Assembly (NCBI RefSeq): GCF_009689005.1
Contig: NZ_AP021879.1
Location: 4,484,652 to 4,548,651 of the forward strand
From: Desulfosarcina ovata subsp. ovata
Lineage (GTDB): Bacteria; Desulfobacterota; Desulfobacteria; Desulfobacterales; Desulfosarcinaceae
DNA: 64,000 nt
Reading direction: 5' to 3'
Shown here in pieces: positions 52,739 to 61,434 of the stretch. A program made the translations under genes and the position numbers. The notes beneath the pieces are model-generated. The model saw only the letters and a program-made list of their open reading frames with translations, ran no database searches and was not told the DNA's origin. Position 1 is the first letter of the stretch; every line of letters begins with the position of its first letter.

Positions 52739-53950
52739 ATGGAGAAAACCGTAAACATTCATTTCTCGGAACGCATGTCCCAACTGCCGCCCTACCTGTT
52801 CGGTATGATCAACAAGATGATGATGGAACGGCGCTGGAATGGTGAGGATGTGATCGACCTGGGCATGGGCAACCCCATGGACCCGGCACCGGATACGGTG
52901 ATCGGCAAGCTGCGTGAGGTGACCCAGGACCCCAAAACCCACCGCTATCCGGTGGCCGGCGGCATGCGCAACCTGCGGCGCGAGATCGCCCTTTACTACC
53001 AGCGCAATTATGGCGTGAAACTGGCATCTGAAGAAGAGGTTATTTGCACCATCGGTTCCAAGGAGGGCATCTCGCATCTCTGCCTGGCCCTGGTGGGACC
53101 CGGCGACACGGTCCTGGTGGCTGCCCCGGCTTTTCCCATCCATGTTTACGCCGCGGTCATCGCCGGTGCCAACGTGATTCGCATCCCCATTGCCTCGGAA
53201 GATCAGTTTTTGCAGCGTATTACCACCATGTGCGAATCCCTGACGCCGCTGCCGCGCCTGCTCATGCTCAACTATCCCCACAATCCCACCGGCACGCTGG
53301 CATCGAAGGAGTTTTTCACCGAGGTGGTCGCACTGGCCAAACGATATGGCTTTATGGTGGTCAACGATTTTGCCTATGGTCGGATCACCTTCGATGGGTA
53401 CACCGCACCCAGTTTTCTGGAAGTGCCCGGTGCCATGGATGTGGGGGTGGAGTTCGGCTCTTTCTCCAAATCTTACAACATGGCCGGTTGGCGGCTGGGC
53501 TATTGTGTGGGCAACCCGAAAATCATCGAAGGTCTGGGCCGCATCAAGGGCTACTATGATTATGGTATTTTTTCTCCCATTCAGGTTGCCGGGATCGTGG
53601 CCATGCGCGATTGCGAGGATGACATTGCGATTCAGGCCGAAACGTACCGGGGCCGGCGGGATGTCCTTTGTGACGGATTGGAACGTATGGGCTGGCCGGT
53701 GGAAAAACCCAAGGCGGGTATGTTCGTGTGGGTAAAAATACCCGAACCCTGGAGCCGCATGGGGTCGTTGAAATTTGCCGTAGAAATGATGCAGCGGGCC
53801 AATGTGGCCATTACGCCCGGAGCCGGTTTCGGCGAGGAGGGCGACGGTTTCCTGCGCCTGGCCCTGGTGGAAAACGAAAATCGTATCCGGCAGGCACTGC
53901 GCCAGATTCGCCGGGCGTTGACCGAGTTGGAGAGAGAAATCAGATATTGA
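52739..53950 (+). CDS. alaC: Alanine-forming aminotransferase (AlaC-type, class I/II)
   Basis: A 403-residue PLP enzyme. The Schiff-base lysine is in GSFSKSYNMAGWRLGY; other PLP contacts are NYPHNPTGT and NDFAYGRITFDG. The opening ERMSQLPPYLFGMINKMMMERRWNGEDVIDLGMGNP is characteristic of the AlaC (YfdZ) group, which makes alanine from pyruvate and glutamate. ATG follows GAAGGAGAAAAG. The Ala-codon leader upstream supports alanine as product. Confidence 0.9.
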   Translation: MEKTVNIHFSERMSQLPPYLFGMINKMMMERRWNGEDVIDLGMGNPMDPAPDTVIGKLREVTQDPKTHRYPVAGGMRNLRREIALYYQRNYGVKLASEEEVICTIGSKEGISHLCLALVGPGDTVLVAAPAFPIHVYAAVIAGANVIRIPIASEDQFLQRITTMCESLTPLPRLLMLNYPHNPTGTLASKEFFTEVVALAKRYGFMVVNDFAYGRITFDGYTAPSFLEVPGAMDVGVEFGSFSKSYNMAGWRLGYCVGNPKIIEGLGRIKGYYDYGIFSPIQVAGIVAMRDCEDDIAIQAETYRGRRDVLCDGLERMGWPVEKPKAGMFVWVKIPEPWSRMGSLKFAVEMMQRANVAITPGAGFGEEGDGFLRLALVENENRIRQALRQIRRALTELEREIRY

Positions 53951-54536
53951 TCACTTTGTCCGCCAGTTGCATGGCGGTGACGATATCCAGCATGTTGGTG
54001 GTCTGCCCCACCTGTTTCTGTTCCAGCAGTTTGAAGTGGTCCAAGCAGGTACCGCACACCAGAATGGTCAAACCGGCCGCCTCCAGTTCCTTCAGATCCG
54101 TCAGGCTGGCCGCCTCGCTGATGGTCAACTTTACGCCGCCGTTGACAAACACCAGGCGCCATAGCGAATCGCCCATCTCCTTGAGGGTTTTGATGAAGTT
54201 GATCATCAGCTTGGCACCCAGTTCATCGTCCCCGGTGCCCATGCAATCCGCCGCCACCATCACCATGATTTTGCCGGTGTCGGTATCCGATTGGCCATCT
54301 GCCGGTACCGGCTCAGGCGCCTCGTCGCCACCGGTACCGACGATCGTGAACAGCTCCCCATCCTGTTTCACTTCAGTCTGATAGCCCTGGGAGCCAAGAA
54401 AACGGGTCACATTCTGTTGTGCCGGTTCGTTGTCCACCAGCACTTCGATCTGATTTGGGTGCAGTTGCTCCACAGCCGCCTTGGTTTCCAGTACCGGTGC
54501 CGGACAGGACAACCCTCTCGCATCAATTTTTTTCAC
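53940..54536 (-). CDS. yedF: Selenium metabolism protein YedF
   Basis: A 198-residue protein. The N-terminal TusA-like domain has DARGLSCPAPV with Cys11; the C-terminal DsrE-like domain has MVMVAADCMGTGDDELG and AGLTILVCGTCLDHF. YedF is typically encoded with selD and is thought to handle selenium or persulfide. It follows selD by 53 bp, and its end overlaps the convergent alaC end by 11 bp. Confidence 0.92.
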   Translation of the reverse strand: MKKIDARGLSCPAPVLETKAAVEQLHPNQIEVLVDNEPAQQNVTRFLGSQGYQTEVKQDGELFTIVGTGGDEAPEPVPADGQSDTDTGKIMVMVAADCMGTGDDELGAKLMINFIKTLKEMGDSLWRLVFVNGGVKLTISEAASLTDLKELEAAGLTILVCGTCLDHFKLLEQKQVGQTTNMLDIVTAMQLADKVINI

Positions 54537-54589
54537 TGCCGCTTCCTTTATTCTCTATGTTTTTCCAATTGCGCGCCGGCTATCGGCGA

Positions 54590-55654
54590 TCAACGGACCA
54601 GGATTTTACCGGCCGGCTCATCCACCACCTCACCAATCATGGCCGCCTGGGACACGCCTTCAGACTTGAGGTGGTCCACCATCGCGGATGCGGATCCAGC
54701 GTCGACGACGATACACAGACCGCCGGAGGTTTGAGGATCGTAGAGGATATCCCCAATGGCCGGGTCGATCCCCTCATTCATTGCTACCATGGCTTCGCGG
54801 AACGATCGATTTTTGTATGCGCCCCCCGGGACCAGTCCCATGGCGGCGAACTCCAGGGCCGCGTCGATCACCGGCAGCCGACCGGTATCGATGCGAAGTC
54901 CCACAGCGGAGCCCTGAAGCATTTCGGCCAGGTGCCCGATCAGACCGAAACCGGTGATATCGGTGCAGGCGTGCACCGGGTATTGGCGCATGACCATGGC
55001 GGCGGTCCGATTCAAGGTGGCCATGATGGTAGTCACCTCGTCGATCATGGCTTGGGATGCGAGATTTCCCTTGATGGCCGTGTTGACGATGCCGGTTCCG
55101 AGCGGTTTGGTAATCACCAGGCGGTCACCGGCGTGCATCCCCTGCTTGGTCAGGATTTCCCGCGGATGGATAAACCCGGTAACGGACAGCCCGTACTTGA
55201 ATTCATCGTCTTCCACGCTGTGACCGCCCAAAAGCACCGCGCCGGCTTCCCTGATTTTATCGATTCCTCCCTGGATCACCGCTCTCAGTACGGAAAGATC
55301 CATCTGTTTCAAGGGAAATCCAACCAGGTTCATGGCGGTTTTGGGTTCACCGCCCATGGCGTAGACGTCACTTAAGGCATTGGCCGCAGCAATCTGGCCG
55401 AACCAGTAAGGATCGTCGACCACCGGCGTGAAAAAGTCGACGGTCTGAATCAAGGCCAAATCGTCGGAGACTTGATACACTCCGGCGTCATCGGCCCGGG
55501 ACAACCCCACAAGCACGTTGTTGTCGGCTGGGAAATCCAAGCCGCATAATGCCCTGTCCAGGTCCCCTGGAGGCAGTTTAGAGGCTCAACCGGCCCCTTT
55601 GACCGTTTCGGTCAGGCGCAAACCTTTTGGGTACGGCGCTTTCTCGGTCATCAT
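54590..55654 (-). CDS. selD: Selenophosphate synthase, itself a selenoprotein (in-frame UGA)
   Basis: Makes selenophosphate from selenide and ATP. The frame is open from 55540 without a good start, but reading back through one TGA (55588-55586) reaches ATG 55654 with SD AAGGAGAACC and gives VKGAG-U-ASKLPPGDLDRAL. Sec23 and Lys26 match the spacing of catalytic Cys17 and Lys20 in E. coli SelD. The rest is standard (TVDFFTPVVDDPYWFGQIAA, YAMGGEPKTAMN, TDITGFGLIGHLAEM, YDPQTSGGL). A SECIS-like hairpin follows the UGA. Total 354 residues. Confidence 0.92.
55553..55588 (-). promoter_or_regulatory. Recoded UGA and SECIS-like hairpin in selD
   Basis: UGA at 55588-55586; 14 nt later TCCAG/CTGGA (55571-55557) closes a G-rich loop (GGGAC), with further pairing TGCC/GGCA below. 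Position and size fit a bacterial SECIS, needed for Sec insertion by SelB. Confidence 0.65.
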
Positions 55655-55701
55655 GGTTCTCCTTGTGCCCGGCATAGAATTACCGTAAGGTCATCCTTCC
55701 T

Positions 55702-55941
55702 TCACACTGACGATGCTTTCATATGCCTGGCGGAATCGTTAAGTTCGGCCACCAACCGGTCAAGGTCCAGTCCATAGCGCTCAGCCACCTGCTGCAGGGT
55801 ATCGAACAATGCCTGACAACAAATACAGGCGCCGGCCCGGGCGTCCCACTGTTTGAATATGGTCTCGGTTTGGCGGTAACGACTGACGATATCCAGTACC
55901 GTCATTTCCGGCGTAATGCAAATCGAACTGTTTTCGACCAT
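55702..55941 (-). CDS. DUF1858-type small redox protein
   Basis: A 79-residue protein: ITPEMTVLDIVSRYRQTETIFKQW, then a cysteine motif ACICCQALFDTL, like the DUF1858 (hybrid-cluster-protein-associated) domain. ATG 55941 follows GGGAGGCACA, better than an upstream frame to 55989. It heads the selD-yedF unit, 47 bp before selD, so it may serve selenium or sulfur redox delivery. Confidence 0.8.
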   Translation of the reverse strand: MVENSSICITPEMTVLDIVSRYRQTETIFKQWDARAGACICCQALFDTLQQVAERYGLDLDRLVAELNDSARHMKASSV

Positions 55942-56104
55942 TGTGCCTCCCTGTCGGCTGAAACTAACCGTGGAGATAGCGGAAAGCAAATTGCTATAAA
56001 CGATGACCGATGGGTATGGTATCGAGAAATACTATTTTACTTGTCCCGGAGCGTTGATTATGATCTTAAAACCAAAATAATCTTGCCCGTAGCGACCTGC
56101 GGTT

Positions 56105-59100
56105 ATGTCAATCGGAGATGCAAACCCCCAACAATTTTATGGACCCGCGCCCATGAAACGACCCGATCTGAGCCAGTGGAAACGCCTTGAATTCAACGAT
56201 ACCCCTATCTATCTGCAGCCGGAATTGCCCCTTTGGATAATTCCGACAACGGCCGGTGACGCCTATATTCAACGCATCCAAAACGGTGGTGCTTTAAACA
56301 ACGGCTTCGACCCCTTGGGGATGACCCGCGCCCGGCAATTGATCGGCCAGATGAGCATTGCGGCACCGGAACCCTATTTGGGACGCGCTTCAGTGTTGGG
56401 TCTGGATCGGCTGGAAGAGTGCTGGTTTCACATTACCGACCGCTGCAACCTCGCTTGCCGCCACTGCCTTTTCGCCTGCTCGCCGAAAACGCGCACCACT
56501 CTCTCCTTGGAAGATTTCCACGCCGCATTCCTGCAAAGTTTCGATCTGGGGGCACGGCTTTTTTTCATCACCGGCGGCGAACCGCTGATCCACCCGGATT
56601 TTCCTCAAATCTGCCGCACCATCCTGGAATACTCGGAGCAGAATCATTTGGTCATCCTGACCAACGGGCTTCTTTTGGAAGAGCGTTGGGAAACCATCTC
56701 TGCACTTCCCCGGCAGCGCATCCACCTGCAGATCAGCCTGGATGGTGACCGAGCCACCCATGACCGGCTCCGGGGGGCGGGCAGTTATGACCGGCTGGTC
56801 AGGGTGCTGGGATGGGTGGGCAAGAGCGGCATCGATACCAACCTGGCCATGGCCGTGGACCGGGACAACCTGACCGCCATGTCCCACCCGGTGGAGGTGG
56901 CCCGTGCCCATGGCATCCGTGGAGTGCATTATTTGTGGCTTTTGGTAACGGGCAACGCCCGGCCCGAAACCGCCCTGGATCCCGAGCCCCTTTTCAATGG
57001 ACTGATTGCCGCCAACAAGCGAGCCCGTGGCGCCAACATCGAGATCGACAACATCAGCAGCCTTGCCGGACGGATTTTTTCTCCTCCCGGCACCCGCCAT
57101 GATTTGGGTGGCGGCGGGTGGACTTCCATCGCCGTGGGGCCGGACGGCCGAATTTATCCCACCCCGGCACTCATCGGTCAGGGTCCGGCATGCGCAGGCC
57201 ACATCCGCGAGGGGATTGAAACGGTGTGGCGCAAAAGCGATTTTTTCGCGCAATTGCGTGGTCTGTCGGTCGCCACCGATCCCGATGAAGCCACCGATCC
57301 GCTCCGCTATCTCATCGGCGGCAGCGACATGGATCACAGCTACTACGCCGCCGGTCGTTTTTCCGGGGCCGACCCCCATCGCCGGCTTTACCGGCAGTTG
57401 GCCCTGTGGCTCATGAGCGAGGCCGCGGTGGAGACCGCAGACGATGATCGGCCCCGGATTCGCCTGAAAATGGGCGACCGGCTGCTTTCCTGCGATAACG
57501 GCGGTAACGGCGTCAGCCTGACCCACAGCAACTGCGTCCTCTCGGTGGCCAGTGCCAGGGAAGTTGTCGGTGCTTTTTACACCCAGGCTGCGGTAACCCC
57601 CAACACCGACATCATCAACCCGGTCTGTTATGCTGAAGATGAAATTGCCCATATCCCCGACTCCGCCCGGGTGCGTTCCTATGGCTGCGGCAGTCCGGTG
57701 ATGGACGCCGATCTGCAACCCGGGGAAGTCTTGGTGGACCTGGGGGCGGGCGCCGGGGTCGAATGTTTTATCGCTGCGAAAAAGGTGAGCCAAGCGGGTG
57801 CCGTATTCGGCATCGATATGACCGATGACATGCTGGCCCTGGCCAACGGGGCGACCGGGAGGGTTGCCAGAAACCTGGGGTACGCCAACGTCAGCTTTAA
57901 AAAAGGGTATCTGGAGGCCATCCCGCTGAATGACCGGACGGCCGATGCGGTGATTTCCAACTGTGTGGTCAACCTGTCGGAGGACAAACAGCGTACTTTC
58001 AGCGAAATTTACCGCATTCTCAAGCCCGGGGGGCGCCTGGTCATTTCGGATGTGACCACGGACACATTGCCGCCGGCGGCGATCCTCAACGATGCCAAGT
58101 TGCGTGGGGAATGCATCTCCGGGGCCATGCTGCAAAGCCGGCTGGTGTCGCTGCTCGAATCCATCGGCTTTGAGCGCATTCAGATTCTCAAACGGTTTTT
58201 CTACCGTGAGGTGCAGGGGCACCGTTTCCACTCGCTGACCTTTACCGCCTATCGGCCGGAGAAACCAACGACCCGGCCGGTCATCTACCCCGGTCCCTTT
58301 GCCGCGGTCATCACCGACGGCGGGCAGGTCCTCCTTCGCGGCGAGACCACCGAAGTCCCCTGGAGCGGTACCGATGCCGACAGCAACGCCCTCTTTCTGC
58401 TGGACGACACGGGGACCGTGATTGGAGCCCAGGGCGAGAACACCTGTGCCTGCTATACACCACCCGAAGCACAGCATGCCGCCGAGCCGGCCTCTTCCCC
58501 CGGGGTGCGGCTTTTAAACGGATGCATGCGCTGTGGCAGCCCCCTGGAATACCTCACCGCAGATCGTCCTATGGCTTGCTGTTTCTGTGGAGAGACCTTG
58601 CCGGCCAACGCGGTGTGCACCAACGGGCATTTCGTCTGCGACCGTTGCCACAGCCAGGATGCCGACCTTGTGGTTCGGCGCATCTGCCAGACCACCGCCG
58701 AAACGGATATGATCACCCTGATCAACACCATCCGCAGTCACCCGGCCGTTCCCCTGCATGGCCCGGAGCATCACTTTGCCATTGCCGGGGCCATCGTCGC
58801 CACTTACCGTAATCGGGGGGGGGATGTGGCCGATGCTGACATCCAGACCGCCATCGACCGCGGGAAGGGGATTCCCGGTGGCACCTGTGGATTCTGGGGC
58901 GGCTGCGGTGCCCCCCTGGGGGCGGGGATCGCATTTGGAGTGATATTGAAAAGCACACCGCTTACGCCGACCCAGCGCAAGATCGTACAGGATCTGACCG
59001 GCGCACTGATCGCAGGAATCAGTAGGGTTGAGGCCGCACGTTGCTGCCAGCGCGAAGTCTGGACCGTTCTGAAAGCGGTTGCCGTACAATCCCGGGAAAT

Positions 59101-59215
59101 CCTGCCGATTGCGCTCAAAGCCGAAGGGGATACCCGCTGCCGCCAGCGGCATTTGAACAAGGAGTGTCCCGGCAAGGTTTGCCCGTGGTGGGAGGATAGA
59201 GGGCACTTATCGTAA
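56105..59215 (+). CDS. Radical SAM / ArsM-like methyltransferase / DUF5714 fusion protein
   Basis: 1036 residues (1020 if ATG 56153 is used). Domain 1 (about 100-420): radical SAM with CNLACRHC (Cys114, 118, 121) and ITGGEPLIHPDF, SPASM-poor. Domain 2 (about 450-730): SAM methyltransferase very like arsenite methyltransferase ArsM, keeping its four cysteines: YGCGSP (528), GVECF (554), ISNCVVNLSEDK (620) and RGECISGAM (670), with LVDLGAGAG for SAM binding. Domain 3 (about 800-1030): zinc-ribbon cysteines (CMRCGSP, CCFCGE, CDRCHS) then a DUF5714-type region (GGTCGFWGGCGAPLGAGIAFG, CCQREVW). It is divergent from DUF1858-selD-yedF. Substrate unknown; a metalloid such as arsenic or selenium is plausible. 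Confidence 0.85.
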   Translation: MSIGDANPQQFYGPAPMKRPDLSQWKRLEFNDTPIYLQPELPLWIIPTTAGDAYIQRIQNGGALNNGFDPLGMTRARQLIGQMSIAAPEPYLGRASVLGLDRLEECWFHITDRCNLACRHCLFACSPKTRTTLSLEDFHAAFLQSFDLGARLFFITGGEPLIHPDFPQICRTILEYSEQNHLVILTNGLLLEERWETISALPRQRIHLQISLDGDRATHDRLRGAGSYDRLVRVLGWVGKSGIDTNLAMAVDRDNLTAMSHPVEVARAHGIRGVHYLWLLVTGNARPETALDPEPLFNGLIAANKRARGANIEIDNISSLAGRIFSPPGTRHDLGGGGWTSIAVGPDGRIYPTPALIGQGPACAGHIREGIETVWRKSDFFAQLRGLSVATDPDEATDPLRYLIGGSDMDHSYYAAGRFSGADPHRRLYRQLALWLMSEAAVETADDDRPRIRLKMGDRLLSCDNGGNGVSLTHSNCVLSVASAREVVGAFYTQAAVTPNTDIINPVCYAEDEIAHIPDSARVRSYGCGSPVMDADLQPGEVLVDLGAGAGVECFIAAKKVSQAGAVFGIDMTDDMLALANGATGRVARNLGYANVSFKKGYLEAIPLNDRTADAVISNCVVNLSEDKQRTFSEIYRILKPGGRLVISDVTTDTLPPAAILNDAKLRGECISGAMLQSRLVSLLESIGFERIQILKRFFYREVQGHRFHSLTFTAYRPEKPTTRPVIYPGPFAAVITDGGQVLLRGETTEVPWSGTDADSNALFLLDDTGTVIGAQGENTCACYTPPEAQHAAEPASSPGVRLLNGCMRCGSPLEYLTADRPMACCFCGETLPANAVCTNGHFVCDRCHSQDADLVVRRICQTTAETDMITLINTIRSHPAVPLHGPEHHFAIAGAIVATYRNRGGDVADADIQTAIDRGKGIPGGTCGFWGGCGAPLGAGIAFGVILKSTPLTPTQRKIVQDLTGALIAGISRVEAARCCQREVWTVLKAVAVQSREILPIALKAEGDTRCRQRHLNKECPGKVCPWWEDRGHLS

Positions 59216-59306
59216 AAAGCGGCTTTGCCAGTCTGGCGGGCTCGGACAGACGGGCGATATCCGTACCCATTTCCTGAAACATCGCCGGATCAAAAAAACA
59301 GGCATT

Positions 59307-60731
59307 GTTTTTTATCAATACTGTTCGGCATATATATTGCCATAACATCCTGTTATTAAAATAAAAAATAGCACTGGACAAAAAGATCGCTTTGTGTTTT
59401 AATCATGGTGGGTACAATTAATTAATCAGGAGGTCTCCATGAGCGAACACATCGACAAAAATGTTTTTCAAACAATTCTATCACCGGTGCTACCATTGAT
59501 TGAGGTTAATCAAAATAGTCTCCATAATGATTTGGACACTTACAAGCTTTCATTATCATCGTTCACCACAAATTTGCTTTTTGGAATAATAACCAGAATT
59601 AAAAGCGTTGGACAAATCGTCACTGAGATCAAAACATCACCAACTGCTAAGGCATTAGGATTGGTCGTCGCATCGAAGTCTATGTATAATGAAGCGTTTA
59701 ATCGTTATCCCCCAGAAATATTTAAAGATATATTCCATCAGTTGGTAAAAGAATTGGATTTGCATAAAATTCCGGAAATCAGTCATCTTGGAAAAATGCT
59801 AATTGTAGATGGTTCGCTTTTTCCGGCCATTTCCAATATGGCATGGGCTTGTTACAAGAAAACCGCTAATGCGATCAAAATGCATTTATCTTTTGAACTC
59901 AACCGAATGATTCCAACCGAATTTATCAGTACGGAAGGTAACTTTTCCGAAAAAGAATTTGTTAAGCAAATTCTTCGCGAAGGCATTACATATGTCTGTG
60001 ATCGAGGCTATATCGCTTTCAATCTGTTCAAGCAGATATCCGACAGCAATGCATTTTTTATTATTCGCGGAAAGTCGAATATGACGTACACTGTAAAAGA
60101 GTGTCTCACTGCCACCGTACCGGATACATTCTTGAAATTTTTCAGTGACATCACAGATTCAAATATAATATTCAATAGCGATGAAAACAAAGCAAGTTAT
60201 CGTATTGTTAGCTTTACGGCTATGGGCGAAAACTACATTTTGATCACAAACAGAAATGATTTGACAACTTACGAAATTATAATGCTTTACGCTTACAGGT
60301 GGCAAGTGGAACTTTTTTTTCGCTTCATAAAAAGAACCTTCAAGGGAATTCACTTAATGAGCCAATCTCCTCATGGCGTACAGATACAATTCTACTTGTA
60401 TATGATTGCTTATCTATTGTTATTATCATTCAAACAAGATACGGAAATAATAAGCAGAGAAAATGAAAAAGATGAGCATGAATCTGAAGAAAATAATAAG
60501 AACGAAACCTTGCTAACTTCATCTTCATGCTCCAATTCAAATGCAAAAAGACCATATGTTTGCGGGTTAGTAACTCTTCTTGGAGAAAAATTAAAACAGT
60601 TTTATAAAATTGGTCTTCACTGGTTATTAGCAGTAAAAAATAATTTGTTAGAAATATTTGATGTGAATATCGCCAAAGTTATTGCTCAATACTCTTATCA
60701 ATGAATGTGCCGAACAGTATTGGTTTTTTAT
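59307..60731 (+). mobile_element. Complete IS4-family insertion sequence
   Basis: Element 59316-60722 (1407 bp) has inverted ends with a perfect 15-bp core CAATACTGTTCGGCA / TGCCGAACAGTATTG. It is flanked by a 9-bp direct repeat GTTTTTTAT (59307-59315 and 60723-60731), the target-site duplication. The single transposase gene is intact. Base composition is far more AT-rich than the flanks. It lies between the radical SAM fusion gene and the molybdoenzyme. Confidence 0.93.
59439..60704 (+). CDS. IS4-family transposase
   Basis: 421 residues with the DDE triad of IS4: LIVDGSLFPA, YVCDRGYIAFNLF and the YREK block YRWQVELFFRFIKRTFKG. ATG follows TCAGGAGGTCTCC. A Glu/Asn-rich insertion follows the catalytic core. 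The frame is intact, so the element may still move. Confidence 0.93.
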   Translation: MSEHIDKNVFQTILSPVLPLIEVNQNSLHNDLDTYKLSLSSFTTNLLFGIITRIKSVGQIVTEIKTSPTAKALGLVVASKSMYNEAFNRYPPEIFKDIFHQLVKELDLHKIPEISHLGKMLIVDGSLFPAISNMAWACYKKTANAIKMHLSFELNRMIPTEFISTEGNFSEKEFVKQILREGITYVCDRGYIAFNLFKQISDSNAFFIIRGKSNMTYTVKECLTATVPDTFLKFFSDITDSNIIFNSDENKASYRIVSFTAMGENYILITNRNDLTTYEIIMLYAYRWQVELFFRFIKRTFKGIHLMSQSPHGVQIQFYLYMIAYLLLLSFKQDTEIISRENEKDEHESEENNKNETLLTSSSCSNSNAKRPYVCGLVTLLGEKLKQFYKIGLHWLLAVKNNLLEIFDVNIAKVIAQYSYQ

Positions 60732-61434
60732 ACAGTAATGTCAGCCTATCCATTGAGGGGTTCAGCGTTTGGTAGACTGATATTTTCCAGCTCGGTTTAT
60801 TGTTCCCCCTCAAAATTGTATGCAACCTGCCTCCACCGGTTCGGTACAACCCACCATCGTATGAAAACCGCTTGGATTTTTTATAAATATGGTCGCCCCA
60901 TGGTCGTTATGGGGCGGCTTTTTGTTACCGCCCAAAAAACACCATCGTATATCATCTTTGATATGAACGATTGATATGCTAAGCTGTACAAACGGTCAAG
61001 AATCACCCGGTAAGATGATAATAGACTAAAATTTTAGGACATATTTATATATGGATAGCATTTTGGCTGTTTTCGCTAGCTTTGCAGATATCGATGTTGA
61101 TACCAAAAAACGCTGAATCGCATTTTTTTTTTGCTTGACAAAATCTGGCCGCCTGGGTAGACATAGAGATCAATAGTTCTCCATGGAGAATCTTAAGTCA
61201 AGCAACGGCCCATGGAGCGAAAACATATGAAACAACAGTGCTTCACAGAACCTTAACAAGGATTCTGTTAATCAACGTGGATCGATACGGGTTTCTTCAA
61301 GGCGGGAATGAAACCGCCCTACCGCCCCAGCTGGAACCGTCAGGCGGCCTTGCCGAAGACGCTGATTGTATACACAAGCAAGCGAAGATTCGTTCAATAC
61401 GTCAACCACATTTTTAAATTTTGGAGGGTCTGCG
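60732..61434. other. Long upstream region of the molybdoenzyme
   Basis: No gene. Contains a terminator-like hairpin GCCCCAT/ATGGGGC followed by GGCTTTTTG (60896-60926), an AT-rich stretch (61010-61130), a strong promoter (61135-61163) and a 270-nt leader with several hairpins, e.g. ACAGAACCTTAACAAGGATTCTGT (61247-61270) and GGCGGGAATGAAACCGCC. Confidence 0.55.
61135..61163 (+). promoter_or_regulatory. Sigma-70-type promoter of the molybdoenzyme gene
   Basis: TTGACA (61135-61140), 17-bp spacer, TAGACA (61158-61163). It predicts a leader of about 265 nt before ATG 61435. Confidence 0.6.

Noticed and set aside
56390..58477. 695-codon minus-strand open frame
   Set aside because: Shadow of the radical SAM fusion gene, which has clear domain motifs on the plus strand.
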